This document shows, piece after piece, positions 1 through 11,842 of a stretch of 64,000 nt of DNA. A program made the translations under genes and the position numbers. The notes under the pieces were generated by a model, which was not told the DNA's origin, did no database searches, and saw nothing but the letters and a program-made list of their open reading frames with translations. Source of the DNA: Dryocosmus kuriphilus (Eukaryota > Arthropoda > Insecta > Hymenoptera > Cynipidae); the NCBI GenBank assembly GCA_038277395.1, contig CM076193.1, positions 123,410,133 to 123,474,132 on the forward strand, given 5' to 3'. Every line of letters starts with the position of its first letter. Position 1 is the stretch's first letter.

Positions 1-251
1 GTTTTTCGCAATATTTGTCACCTTTCGATTCCGCATTAAAATATAGAATTCAGTTTAAGAAGGAATAATTTGAAACTGAAAGTCTTTAAATATATTCAAA
101 ATTGAGCAATTTGAAATCAAAATTGTTCGAATGTAAATCATTTCAAATGCGTTGCATTGAAAGTTGAATAATTTTAGATTGAAATATTCAGAAGGCTTTT
201 ACATCCTTAAAAATTGTGAAAAAAGACCTAAAATAAAATAGTACATTGTTA

Positions 252-533
252 CTAGATTGTTTCTCTTATTCCCTTTTCGATAAATAAGGTTTGAAATTCC
301 CTTGGGTCCCGTACGAAAGTGTTGAAAAATGTTACTTTCCGGCTCGTTCCAAAATCAGGCAAGCTTTGTCCCTTAAGGGAGAAAATCGTCCAGCTTGGGT
401 CAGTTTCAGAACTAAATAGTTGCTGCAGAATACTTTCGGCAGTCACGTAACTAAACACCGCTGGATTTATTGTCTCGCTTTGGGTTAAGTTTTGGAACAC
501 GGCCCAAGAACGGACGACTACTGGATAATAAAG
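252..533 (-). CDS. exon-like open frame, unknown protein (possible terminal exon)
   Basis: The minus strand stays open for about 93 codons from a possible acceptor (CAG at 534-536) to a TAG at 252-254. The encoded segment is of mixed composition, not low-complexity: SETINPAVFSYVTAES, then DPSWTIFSLKGQSLPDFG, then FVRDPREFQTLFIEKG. In an AT-rich genome an open frame with this composition is more like a real exon or a decayed transposon piece than chance. I do not recognise the family, and no neighbouring exon could be assigned. The frame's first ATG is internal, so it would need an upstream exon lying at higher coordinates. It shows no similarity I could see to the secreted family elsewhere in the window. 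Confidence 0.25.
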   Translation of the reverse strand, partial: LYYPVVVRSWAVFQNLTQSETINPAVFSYVTAESILQQLFSSETDPSWTIFSLKGQSLPDFGTSRKVTFFNTFVRDPREFQTLFIEKGIRETI

Positions 534-1558
534 CTGTTGAAGTTACCAAAACAAATAGTGACGTACGAAACAGAAAACCGTTCGTGAGAATTTTATATAA
601 GTGAAAATGCAACCAGCATCTCAAAACTGCCTTTTTTCTTTAAAAAATTGCAATTTCTCTGAATGCAATAAACATGCGCAAAAAAGATTTTTGCATCGAA
701 AATCTCTTATAATTTCGTTGTAAAACGCGGACGCATCATTATTTGTCGACGCGCTTTGAGAAAAAAGAAAAGGAGAAAGAACTTCTTTCACTAACTCAAT
801 AGAATGTAGAGGGAAATTATGAACGTTGTCCTTGTGGAAAAATCGTTTCAATTTTTTTTTTTTAAGTGCGAGAAATTGTGACAAGCGTTGCATCTAAATG
901 CGATGCTGCGCCTTTTCGACGAAGTCACTGAAAGTTACTCAAACGGAACCAACTCTGGTAGTTACGGTAGTTATAGAGAAACAATTCTCATGTATATCTA
1001 TATATCGAACAATGGAAGAGAGGCTTTGTAATGGCAGCTTTTGCAGAAACGTGGTTTTCCACGATAATGCCTCAATGTGTTTTCAAACATTCTGACGTCA
1101 AATTTCGAGAATATGCGAAATCCAATCTAGAAAATTAGTTTCCTTCTCAAGAATCACTTTGTAATTTACTCGAGTGATGAAATGTTCCAGCATTAAATGA
1201 AGTGCGATTCAAATTTCAGCACTGTAGTAAAAAAAGCGCGTGTGAATATTCCTCAAATTCTACTTTTCATAATATATTTATTTTAGCGAAATTTATTTCA
1301 CCGAATAACAATTTATCCTCATTTCTATTTTTCCGAATTACTGTTTGATCTCATTTTTAAGTTTTCGCATTTCGATTGCCCCCATCTTAATTTTTCCGAA
1401 TCACCATTTGGCCTAATTTTTATTTTTACGAATAATCATTTGCCTTAATTTTTGTTTTACCAATTACCATTTGCCCTAATTTCTATTTTTCCGAAATATC
1501 ATATGGCATAATTTTGATATTTCTAAATCGTGAAGTAGGGATTATAACATGTAGCTTA
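534..1558. other. no gene seen; degenerate repeat at 1290-1530
   Basis: No supported gene. From about 1290 to 1530 a degenerate unit of roughly 55-60 bp recurs, built on 'ccgaattaccatttgccc' followed by 'taatttttatttt'. The same unit appears in inverted orientation at about 3950-4150, on the other side of the elements at 1559-3475 and 3478-3932. The whole 1290-4150 stretch may therefore be one larger inverted-repeat structure. Confidence 0.4.
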
Positions 1559-3475
1559 GGGTGGTTCAAAAAACGGATCTTTAAAGTACTTGTCTCCTCA
1601 TTTTGTGTTAACTGGTGAGAAAATTTTCCGAATTTAAATAAATGTTTAAGACACATTTTCGAGATAACTCCTGAATAAATCGTTTAATTTTGAAAAGAAT
1701 CGTAAATGCTTCAGAGGCGACGTAAGATAATTGTATGACAAATAAGAAGAATAAGATCACTCCTTAAGATACTAAAACACAATTTTTAAGACTCTTTTCA
1801 GAATTTTGTGAAAGTAAAATAAAAATTTTAGGGGCGGTTTAAAAAAAAATTGTCATATAATAATAATATGGAAAATAAACTTGAAAATTAAGTTATAGTA
1901 TCTTAAGGGGTGACTTTTAGCGAATTCCATGAAATTTTTCCCACGAAACACAAAATGAGGGGATGAGAACTTAAAAAATCCAACAATTCGTTTTTATAGC
2001 ACTCCGTGACTTAAATCCGAACCTAAGTCACACTTTTCTGTGACTTAAATGACCGTTTTCGGCACGGAATTGTAGGTTACTTTCACGCAACTTCAAAGTA
2101 GTATCTACTTCCCGCGTCTAAAATTACAGTAAACATAACCTTCATAACAGTTTTGTGGTGTATTTATACTCTGTTGAAATGCATTATTGAAAAAGTGGAT
2201 AAAATTGATATTGGTCAGTATTTTGTATTGAAAAGTTTTTTGATGAAAGTTAGTAGACAAAGGTAAAAAAATATGGGTTTTAAATAATTTAGTACTAAGT
2301 TTAATTGAATTTCTAAATGAAAATTTTTTTTCAGGTTATTGAACAGTCAGCAGTAATAATTTTTTAAGGCGTTTTTTCTATCGTTGGGCTATTTCAGAAA
2401 TAAGTGGAGTTTTTTTTGAGGTTTCAGTCAGAACACGAGGTCTCGAAATTTATTCTTTTAAGTTTTGATTAACGACATGATTGAATGTTTTTGCATGAAG
2501 GTTATGTAACTGTATTTCAGGTTGAGTTTTTCCTGATTGTTCGAAAATGAATCCTGTCAATGATTATAGTTCTAGCGACGATGAAACTGGAGACATCGTC
2601 TCCGAAGAAATTCGTAAAGCAGCAGGAGGAGCGTCTATAAGTTTGTTACCAGATAAATCCAAAAGAATGTACACAGCTGCTTATAATACTTTTAAAAAAT
2701 GGAGAAGAGAGAAAGGTTCAGATTCTTTTTGCCAAGATGTAATATTGGCTTACTTTTTGCATTTGTCTGAAAAGACTGATTCTGTAGAAGTTGAGATAAC
2801 AGATAAAAAGTCAAATGAAGTGCAGAAAAAGTTATCTGTATTTTAGGATCCAGATCTTGGATTCTATATTCCAAATGTAATAAATGGAAAAATTAATATT
2901 ATGTATCTTTGTGAAAAGTGTGATAAGAGCACAAATGTTTAAAATAAGTAATTCTTATCTTTCATTCTCTTCCAAACGGAAGTATTTGTAACTTTACCAG
3001 TGTAATTTATAAGTTTATAATTTATAACTTGAATTTTTATAATTTTAGTTTTAAACTTTCTTGTCATTACGTGATGATTTTAAATAGTTGTGTATTATGA
3101 TACATGTTATCTAATATTATTTAAAATTCCGCAAGGGAAAGTTTATTAATTTTCTTAAATTTAAACAAAAAGTTAATATTTGTAAAGAAATACAAAAAAT
3201 TGAGTGAACATTCAATTGAATATTGGAGCGTACTTGCACTTTATTTCAATAAGCCGCGATATTACTACTGCTCTGAAGTTGTTTGAAACTAACCTATAAT
3301 GACGTGCCCAAAACGAAATCAAAACTATGGGCGGATTTATGTCACGCGTGCTATAAAATAGTATACGATACTCGTGACTTAAGTGTCCCACTCTCCGCTC
3401 GGGCGCTAACTTCACGCCGTGCCAAAATGGGCCACTTAAGTCACACGTATCGTAATGTACTATTTTGAACCACCC
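1559..3475. mobile_element. TA-flanked inverted-repeat element (about 1.9 kb)
   Basis: Both ends carry the same 13-bp inverted terminal sequence: GGGTGGTTCAAAA at 1559 and its complement ending in CCACCC at 3475. Each is flanked by TA (1557-1558 and 3476-3477), as expected for Tc1/mariner-type integration. Inside the left part is a second inverted pair built on 'ctcattttgtgtt' (about 1598 and, complemented, about 1948), so a smaller MITE may be nested or the ends may be composite. The right arm has repeated 'gtgacttaag' motifs. The only substantial open frame is a recombinase-like fragment at 2547. No TA-type transposase is present, so the element would be non-autonomous. Confidence 0.55.
2547..2846 (+). 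CDS. tyrosine-recombinase-like N-terminal (SAM-like core-binding) fragment
   Basis: The 99-residue frame starts with an acidic leader (DYSSSDDETGDIVSEE) and continues into a helical segment: LLPDKSKRMYTAAYNTFKKW, then SFCQDVILAYFLHLSEK. This pattern (P-x-K-S-x-x-x-Y-x-x-x-Y-x-x-F-x-x-W, then VLLAYF-x-x-LSEK) is what I know from the N-terminal SAM-like DNA-binding half of eukaryotic tyrosine recombinases (Crypton type and host genes derived from them). The catalytic half with R, H-x-x-R and Y is absent; the frame stops at 2846 in AT-rich DNA. A splice acceptor-like 'tatttcag' lies just upstream (2513-2520). It could be a first coding exon with its partner lost, or a gene fragment captured by the inverted-repeat element around it. 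Confidence 0.45.
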   Translation: MNPVNDYSSSDDETGDIVSEEIRKAAGGASISLLPDKSKRMYTAAYNTFKKWRREKGSDSFCQDVILAYFLHLSEKTDSVEVEITDKKSNEVQKKLSVF

Positions 3476-3477
3476 TA

Positions 3478-3932
3478 CACGGAAAAAATAATATAAGCTA
3501 ACTATCGATTACAGAGAGTTCACATATTACGTATATTTTTTTGGACCATTTATACCCCCACCACCCACCCCACCCCACGTAACGCTTTTTCTATAGTAAG
3601 TGTATGTAACTTTAACATGAGCTTAACAAAAACAGGACCACCCACCCTTTTTAATGTTACCTAATATGTGAATGCTCCCTTACGATTCTTTTCTCTCACA
3701 TTCCACTTTCGAGATTTGATTTTCTACAATTTTTTTTTCAGTTTTGATTTTAGAGAAAAATAAAATAACTATAAATGAATTAAAATAAAATTGTGGAATG
3801 TTAAATCTAAAATGTTGAATGTGAAACAAATAATCGAAATTGACCCCCGGCAAGTTACTTCACTCACTGACAAAGCATATTTTCAAAATTAAGCCAAAAA
3901 ATTATGTAGGGCAGTCTACTATTTTTTCCGTG
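3478..3932. mobile_element. MITE with CACGGAAAAAATA ends
   Basis: The left end CACGGAAAAAATA (3478) is matched by TATTTTTTCCGTG ending at 3932, and TA flanks both sides (3476-3477 and 3933-3934). The left TA is shared with the end of the preceding element, so this copy landed exactly at its border or the two moved together. The interior is AT-rich and has no open frame. Confidence 0.6.
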
Positions 3933-6900
3933 TAATGCAGCTATTTGGTAGAATAAAAATTATGAGAATTGTTAAATAAAAATTAGCTCAAATGGTAATT
4001 AGAAAAAATTATAATTATGCCAAATATAAATTCGGAATAAAATTAAAATTAGGGTAAATGATAATGCAGAAATATAAGAACAAGGCAAAGGGTAATTTCA
4101 AAAAATGGAAATTAGGGTAAATAGTTATTTGAATTTTCATATGAGATCATTTTTTTATTCTTTAACTATAAATACACAAATTTGCCTTATCTGGAATACT
4201 GCATGTTCAATATATAGAGGATAAATGCATCCGTACGTAAATTTCGGAAATCACATATTGGTTGAGCAAAGCAAGTGATCCCTCTAAGTGCCCCCAGAGT
4301 AATTATCGAATATATTGTGGTCAGCAATGTCAGCCTAATATAACATGACATGTCAGCAATTTAATTCCTAATTCCAATTAAATCCTACAATCAAAATATA
4401 ATTAAGTTATATTAAATTCCAAACATATTTTGATAATAATTAGAGCCAATCGGGATGCTTTTTAATGTAAAAACTGGTGAGAAATAATCTTTACTATTTG
4501 CATTGATTTTGATTTAAAAGATTATATCCTTTAAGAAAATCCCTGATAATTTGTTATGACAAAAATATTCTACAAACGAGTCGTAGTATTAAAATTTTTC
4601 TCTAACAAGTGTCAAGAAAAGATTTCTTGTGGGAAAAAATATTTTCCATTGTAATTTTTGATAAAAGTACATTTTTTGTTTCATTAATGTATTTATGTTT
4701 TTAGTTACAGTAAAATATCCTTAATTGCGAAATAGAAATTTTTTATTCTTTCTGTAAAATTTTAGGGAGTGATTTGTACATTTTATCAAGAGTTATGAAT
4801 TGCAATTGAAATTCCTTCCAAATGTAAATAATTCATCATATTAACTATTAAGAAATATGTAATATATATAATATATAACTATATTGAAATTGTCAACATT
4901 TTTTGTTTCTAACTTTTTTCATGAGAGCGAAATTTTATTTTCCTGAAATAGGTACGTGCATTTTCATTTAGAAAATTACGACTCTTGCTACAGGAATGAA
5001 ATTTTCTTATATTATTTTTCTTCATAAAGGAGTACTTTCTAAATTGGTTTAATGAAAAAAATCACTTTTTATAGAAATTTATATTTATTAAAAACATTAC
5101 GAATTTTAGAAACGAAATTCTTCCAAAACCAAACTTAAACTCCAGTCTTGTTTTAAAACGTCGCACGCAAAAACAAAGATAAACGATTTTACATTTCTAC
5201 ATAAATTGGGGTCACTGGGCCATTTTGAGGGACTAGGAAGATGTCAAATTTGTTTGTAGTTGTTCTACAAGACTCTCAAAATCCGTAAAAGGGAAAGGAG
5301 TATAAACTAATATACAATTGAATACTAAAGTAGGAGGCGTCACATCCATGGAATTTTCTATTAAATCCAATATTCGAATATTTAAAAAATGATAGATAAG
5401 GAGAAGGGAATTAAGCAAAATTGAAAAGGAAAATATTAAAATTATTTGTCTTTTAGCAGATGGTTTGATGTTAGCAAATTATAATCTCTTTGAGTTTTTC
5501 TTTGTCCACCTGCCAGCATTTATAAAGTAAATTCTTTTTTTCAATCTAAGTTTCCCTCCACAACTTAAATCAACTTTTTGAGTATCCCGAGGATTAATGT
5601 CACAACTTTCTTTATTTTAAACTTGATTCACGTCACTCCTGAAATGAAAAACTTCTTGTAAACTCTTTACTGCCACTTGGCTATGAGACGAATGTCGTTC
5701 GACCTCTCTTACGTATCTCTTATAGTTCAATGGTTTATCTGCTGTCATTGCAAGTCCGCTTTAGAAATCTCGGTTTTCCCCTAAACAAGAAACTGAGCAG
5801 GGAAAATTAATGGACCTCTCTCGACTACTCTGATCCGCGCACACGTAACGATTTAAAATTGCTTGAAAGAAATGTCTAGTCTTTTTAATCTTCTCTTCAG
5901 ACACGATATTTCCTCCAACCTCTCACAGAGAACGCTCAATGTTATATTTTATTTCGCGAAGGATAATTTCAGGAAATTTCAGCCTCAAGAAATTTTCTGA
6001 TTAAACTTGTAAATTGCAAACTATTTGTGTCGAAAATAAAATTAAAGAAGATGAAGTCCCGTAAAATGAAGGAGTTTGCATATAAAATAAAATGAGGTCA
6101 GGCAATAATGAGAATTTGTTCCATTTTAGAATATATTGCGATATTAAGATATGGAAAAAATCTCATTTTATAAACTAATATTTTTTATCTCTGTCAGAAG
6201 AGAGATTGATATTTATTTATTCTCCTTCAACGCCCCAATTTCAGAGCAAATCCCCGATTTCATATAGCCATGGTAGCGGAAGCAACAGTTTGAATCCCAT
6301 TATAAAAAAGGGAAAAAGACAGGCATAAATGTCTACTAAAAGTTTAAACAGCGTGCTGCAAAGTACGCAACAGGCGACCAATTCATCACAAGCTCGGAAC
6401 CGCATAAATGTTTTGAATCTGTTGAAGCTCTTAAATCTTCTTTATCTCACATATATATAGGACTATTTCACAGGAGTTTTCATTTGCGAAACTACCTATA
6501 CCATGAAAAGCGATAACGACACCGCGATATATAAATGCTACCCGCAAAATGTTTGGGTCGTCGCTAAATTAATTTTCACTAGCTGCAGAGACTCTAAAGC
6601 TTTTGTGAAAATTGCTCCCGAGACCTGATGGACTATAACTGCTAAGGAACATGATTATCTTCTTTTGAAAATATTCTAAGCGGTCCTCAAATAATCCTTT
6701 CTCTAATTATGCAAAATTTTTATTTAAAATTTATAAGTATTTGTAACTCGTTATCAATGATTCCATTTACTTTCTTGTGATTAATCACCATATTATTTAT
6801 AATTTCATTGAAATTAGAATGCTAAACGTAATATGTGGATAAAAAATTGCGGGATGTGACACCTCCCACTTTAGTTTGAACATGGGAATGGAATTAACTG

Positions 6901-7605
6901 ATATATAAGATTTATTAAAGTCTTTGAAATTAACTATTTTCAACTTTAAGAACTCAGCTACAGGTTTTCCTTTATCGAATTGTGAATTTAGTAAAAAAAT
7001 GAGTTAACAATTCATGATTTCTCGAGGTCAACTGACAATCTGGACACCATCAAATTTTTAAAATACGAACATTGATCGAGAGAAGACTATTTAGATCAGA
7101 AATGAAGAAAATTCGACATTCGTACATATCTTAAAATCCTCTTTTTGATCACGAGTGTAACAGAATGAAATTTTTTCAATAACAAAAACGGAATAAATTA
7201 TACATTTCAGTCACCTATGATTTTAAATTTTTTCATTTTATATAACTTGAGAAAAATAATGTTCTTTGATTTCGTTTCTTTATTCTTTTAATTTTATATT
7301 ATACATAAGCTTATTTAAATTTTCATTGTCCATCCAAAGTTTTTCTTGTCCACACTTGAATTATTGAACATATTTTAAATCAACAATTTAACCATTTCGT
7401 TCGTTCTAACCTTTATAAATAATTTCTGACCATTAGTAAATAATTAAATATGGTTAAATTAATAATAATTTTTTATAACATTTTTTATAGATGGAGACAT
7501 GTCTTCAAATGTTAACAGCGAGATAAATACAAAATAATATGCAAAAACAATTTAGGAAACCTAGACTAGATTAAAATAAAACTAAGAGTAATTTTCTGAC
7601 AATAA
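3933..7605. other. 3.7 kb without a supported gene
   Basis: Mostly AT-rich DNA. Two weak candidates exist on the minus strand: a 43-codon frame at 5617-5748 (starts MTADKPLNYKRYVREVERHS; AATAAA overlaps the region just after its stop) and a 61-codon frame at 5233-5418 ending FESLVEQLQTNLTSS. Neither has a recognisable domain. A TATATAAA at about 6526-6535 on the plus strand could be a core promoter but has no open frame after it. Degenerate 'ttagggtaaatggtaattc'-type repeats occupy 3950-4150. Confidence 0.35.
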
Positions 7606-7639
7606 TATTTTTATTCGGTACTATTAAATAATTTTCCGA

Positions 7640-7937
7640 TTATCGATGTTTTTTACATTCAATTTTTTGGTCATAATTACATTTTTCCGATGTTGGAATT
7701 GGATGCAGATCTTCCATGGTAGAAATTCCTGTCAGAAAGTTGTTTCCAAAGCTCTCCAAAAGATCAATATCAAATTTTAAGTAAAATGATGTTAATTTTA
7801 TTTGATTTATAATTGACTTACAAGATATTTGCACTAAGATAGGGGTTCGGTTCCTAGCTTCAGTAAATGAAACACAATTATTTTGACTTGAGGTCCAAGA
7901 TTACTATTTTTTGGATGTGCCTTAGACGAATCTGCAT
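7640..7937 (-). pseudogene. secreted-family copy C, exon 2 (damaged or strongly diverged)
   Basis: The minus strand begins after an acceptor (TTAG, exon start 7937) with ADSSKAHPKNSN, clearly related to ADSSR.HPGNNN of the intact copies at 30272 and 58313. A frameshift follows. The next frame carries EARNRTPILVQIS, aligning with EVEDRTYIIADIF of the intact copies, then runs open to a stop at 7640 through sequence that no longer matches. A GAATAAAAA signal near 7606-7613 occupies the same place as the poly(A) signal of the intact genes. The copy is shorter than the 157-codon exon of its relatives. It is most likely a pseudogene, although a rebuilt C-terminus is not excluded. Confidence 0.6.
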
Positions 7938-8170
7938 CTAATAAAAAAAATTAGATTTATGAAATTTTGTATATTAGAAAAATAGCTACATCAGTAATGT
8001 TAACTTTGAACAATTTTGAATAATTAATAAATATTTATTCCAAATATATTTCGGACAAGTACAAGTACAATATCTTGACTTTAAATATTGGTTCAAAAAT
8101 AAATGTATTTTGAATTCTGTAGCATTGAATCTTAAATCTAAAACTAAACAAAATTCTTTAACATTCTTTA

Positions 8171-8732
8171 TTGTTAAAAGTTTTTCAATTAAATAAGGAC
8201 TTGTTAATACATTGTGACTGGCTGAAACATAATAAATTAACTGTAAATGAAAAACAAGACAGTATATGTGACTTTTGCATTAGTCAATTGTCTACTAACG
8301 CGATCATAGTTATAAAAAAAAACAAAAAGTTATTATGTAGAAAACTGAGGAGTAAAAATGTTTTGGAACCATAATTGATAATAAATTAACTTGAAAATGA
8401 CACATAGAAAAAGTTACGAAAAATAATACCGTAGTCTAGTGTTTTTAGAGGATGTAAAATGGTATTAAGTTAAAAGAATAATAAAATGATTTACCATACT
8501 AAAATAATAAATAATCATATAAAAATTGATTATCATTTTGAATTCGGGAACAATGTATATATATAACTACACAACTAGATTTGCTGAAGTATTAAGGAAT
8601 AAATACCATAAGTTAAAGATTGACAATAAACTGCAGTTCACAGTCTTTACCAATCTTCCGAAAGAGATTAGAGAAAGTCAGACTTTTTATGAATTTGTAC
8701 AACACATAAGAAAGTATCATATAAAAAAATGA
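8171..8732 (+). pseudogene. non-LTR retrotransposon reverse transcriptase, C-terminal remnant
   Basis: Three pieces follow in order. LNKDLLIHCDWLKHNKLTVN at about 8180-8250 matches the segment after the RT palm (LQ.DL..I..W...N.L.LN). IIDNKL at about 8374-8390 continues through two TGA codons into HIEKVTKN and corresponds to the conserved IDNKL.W..HI..V.KK thumb motif. FTNLPKEIRESQTFYEFVQH at about 8650-8700 matches the typical LINE C-terminal motif (LP..IR.S.TL..FK..L). Internal stops show it is dead. It lies in the intron of the damaged secreted-family copy. The clade (Jockey, I or similar) cannot be settled from so little. Confidence 0.65.
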
Positions 8733-10515
8733 TAGAACTATAAAACATGCTTGTCCACTGAGAGGAAAATTGTACAATACATTACATAGATTTTTATTAT
8801 AATGGATAAACGTAGACTGATTCCAATGATAAGATAAACTTATGAGATACTGTATAACAATGTTTGTTTGAAAAAATATGGAAAAAATATTGATCGAAGA
8901 CAAAAATATTGTAGATAACCTAGATCTCAATGAAACGCATCTTTTTTGTATTTATAATTTTTTTTCTAAAATTAATTTTTTTTTAAGAAAAAAAAATGCA
9001 TTTTTAGATTTTTGTTTACAATTCTGCTAATGTTTATTAACATTGTGCTATTAAAGTAAAATGATTATATATATAATATATATATATATATAATATATTA
9101 TATATATATATATATATAATCTTTTCTTTTATTAGTTTTTTTTACCATTTTTAAAATTGAACCCCTTTCTAGATGTTTCAGCTCATGTCTTCTCTCTTTT
9201 CAGGGTTTACCCTTTTAAATATAAATAATATTGTTAAATATTTAATACATTTCTGTAAAAAATGCGAACATTCGTTTTTGTCATTTTTCTTGAAAAATAT
9301 GCATCTTAGGTTAAAAACCTAAATACAAAAATATTTGTTTTGAGGAGATCTACTATATTTATGCATTACATTTTTAACTCAGATCAAAATTTCTCGAGAT
9401 TTTGGTGAAAACTTTAAAAGCTTCAATAACTTATTTTTTTTTAACTGCGTCAAAAATTCTTTTGGGACTTTCAATTTGGATGGATAAAAAACCCCTAGAC
9501 CAAGTATCATGTCAATATTCTTGGGTTACATTTTCAAATGTATACTCCAAATTTCAAATTAGGAATAGTTAAAACTGGACAATAATAATTAATTTCCACT
9601 TTTCTAGAATATGTATTGTTAATTGCAAATATTACTATTACAATGAACTTACATTTGAAACTCAGAAAAACCACAAGCTCAGGATTTTAGAATTTTCCAT
9701 ATTTGTACGAAATTTATAAATCTAACTTAGTTGAAAACTAATACATCCTACAATTTTGTTCCGATTTGTAATTTAAAAAAAAAAAAAATAAAGTGTATTA
9801 AATTTGGAAGAAAACTGAGCTCCGCGATCTTTTAATCTCATTTTGTTAATTTGTTATATTTTTTTACTCAAAGTATGCAAAAACTGTAATTTTTGCACAT
9901 CGGAAACTGTAGATGTGTTTAAAATCAGTTTATCTAGTAGCTCTCATACGGATTTTTCGAAATTAAAATTTTTTCGAGTCATAAGATTTCAAAGTCAAAA
10001 ATTTTTTTTTTTTGCCAAAAAAAGTCGAATTCAAACAAGCGCAGAACATTTTTGGAGTGAGATATCAAAAAATCCATATAGCAGCTACTAGATAATAATA
10101 TCACGAACAAAATAAAACCAATTTTAGGCAAATTGGTTCAAAATTGAGGCCGTGACGTTTTCCATCGTTTGAAAAACGTGGTTTCGAGAAAAACCAAAAA
10201 AACTATTTTAAAAAAAAAGTAAGTTATGTAAACAAATGTTTCTAAAAAATTTTTCTCTAAAATTGGATGTCATCATTAAATTTTCCATAAAAAAGTAGGC
10301 TAATATTGTCTTAAACATTTTTTTTTAAGGGCGAAAACAACAAATATATTTAGAGTTTAATCTTTGACCCCGATAGGGTAGTGTAAGATCTCAACCGACT
10401 GGATTAAAACTTTTTTAGAGATTCTCTTTTTTTTCAAAAAGGAACAAGAATTTTCGAGCGCATATTCCATTTTTCAAACTTAGCGAATTTTGTAGCACCC
10501 TAATATAATACTTAC
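8733..10515. other. intronic AT-rich DNA with (TA)n and one foldback arm
   Basis: (TA)n occupies about 9064-9120. From about 10255 to 10503 runs one arm of a foldback element whose full form is at 42757-43440; its end TAGGGTGCTACAAAA reads leftwards from 10503. A degenerate exon-1-like stretch with an intact GTAAGT donor (minus strand, donor near 9650) shows a further partial copy of the secreted-gene 5' end. No functional gene seen. Confidence 0.45.
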
Positions 10516-10574
10516 AATTAAAATTCTAAAAAACCATGAACTTGAAAAAGTGGAATGCCGTTAATGATCTTCAT
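10516..10574 (-). pseudogene. secreted-family copy C, exon 1 (signal peptide, broken)
   Basis: The minus strand starts MKIINGIPLFQVHGFLEF, closely matching MKIINVIPLLSFAGFLHF of gene A, then hits an in-frame TAA just before a preserved GTAAGT donor (10510-10515). The exon is 59 nt instead of 58. The stop and the extra base indicate loss of function. A TATATAAG lies about 45-50 nt upstream of the ATG, as in the intact genes, but the initiator is degraded. With exon 2 at 7937 the intron would be about 2.6 kb. Confidence 0.6.
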
Positions 10575-11059
10575 TTTTTAAGAATTGCGTAAATGGGAAG
10601 TTATTTATTGTAATGTATGCACTCTTATATATAGTTATCCCCCCAAAAAGAACTTTAAAAAAGTAAAAAAAAGTTCGGCGGCTTTACGGGTCAAAAAATA
10701 TTTTGGTCCAAGTAGCCTACGTGTTTAAAAACTAACATTGTTATCAAGCATGTTAAGAAAAATCATTCATACTTTTACATGAAATGAAAAAACATTATGC
10801 AATTCATATTTTACATTTTTTTTACAAAAAGTAGTGATACCATAATAACGGGCATACATTTTCATTTCACATTAACAATCTTCGTTTTCGGAGGCTAATA
10901 ACGAAATATAATGATTAACAGCACATTACAAATAAAATGTGAAATATTTATACAACATATAGTAACAAGAAAGTGGCACCAATACATACTAAATTTGAGA
11001 GCATATTGTTTGAAAAAATTACTGCTACGCCGCCGCTTCCCGCTCTTCGACGCCATATT

Positions 11060-11415
11060 CTTCATTTCGTTCAGAGTTCTATAATTTAATTTTTATATTT
11101 CCAGAAAAAATATACTTTTAGGGACAATTATCATGGTTGGGTGGGTGTTACTAATCTTTTCGGACGAAGCACATCGTATAATTATGATAGAACTTCACTT
11201 GTCAAGTTCGTTTAATGTTTAATTATACAACATGTAGACTTTGAGAGTGTGTTCAGGAAATATCCTAAACCACCCAAAAAAGGAAGCTGTAGACTTATGT
11301 TATCGACTATGTTTTATTTAGCTTTTAATCTTATAAAATTTAACATCTCTTACATGCTTATATTGCTTATTTATATTATTCATATTATCTAATGACTTCA
11401 TCTTTATTTTATTTC
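11060..11415. other. DIRS 3' non-coding region
   Basis: This lies between the end of the recombinase frame and the 3' inverted repeat. It includes 11148-11173, a near copy in the same orientation of the outer 5' terminus at 23578-23600, consistent with the internal complementary region used to join the ends of circular DIRS DNA. No other gene is seen. Confidence 0.45.
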
Positions 11416-11842
11416 TCAAGCATTAAGTACTGATTTAGCTAAGGCAGAGATATCTGCGCTAATTATCATCCTATTGTAAAATTTCTCGAACGTGTCTGAA
11501 TTACCACTCCAGCCCACAGTTTTGCAAATTAAATCTAGGTTACGCCCTGTTTATAAGGCTTTGGAGGTTGCTGCGTGTCGAGTACTGTGTGCCGTGAATA
11601 TTGTCACGTTAATTCCACTGTCTTTTAGACTAGATTTTATCCAGCAACTCAACGTCTGTGTAGAAACAACATTCTATGGTTTTTTGAAGCTAATAAACAG
11701 ATTGTCACCCTTTCGTAAGTAGTCACTCTCAGTGTTTTTACTGGACAAATTGCTGTTTTTTCTAGATAATAAAGTAACACGAGAACTGGCTGCTTTAAAC
11801 TTCGTCGTGAGGTTTTGATTAGATCCGGAATCTTAACAATAA
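11416..11842 (-). pseudogene. DIRS tyrosine recombinase, C-terminal catalytic half
   Basis: Minus-strand frames encode IPDLIKTSRR, then TAHSTRHAATSKAL (the H-x-x-R box, codons at 11578-11589), then TVGWSGNSDTFEKFYNR with the nucleophilic Tyr at 11476-11478, and stop at 11416. These are the hallmark motifs of DIRS recombinases (HSTR..A, GW...S.TF.KFY.R). An in-frame TAA after TSKAL and a frame change upstream of SCWIKSSLK make it inactive. The N-terminal part continues at 15740-15960 beyond a 3.9-kb insertion. The enzyme would integrate circular DIRS DNA. Confidence 0.8.

Noticed and set aside
5617..5748. 43-codon minus-strand gene with AATAAA at its end
   Set aside because: Too short, no family match and no second copy; mentioned in the gap entry only.
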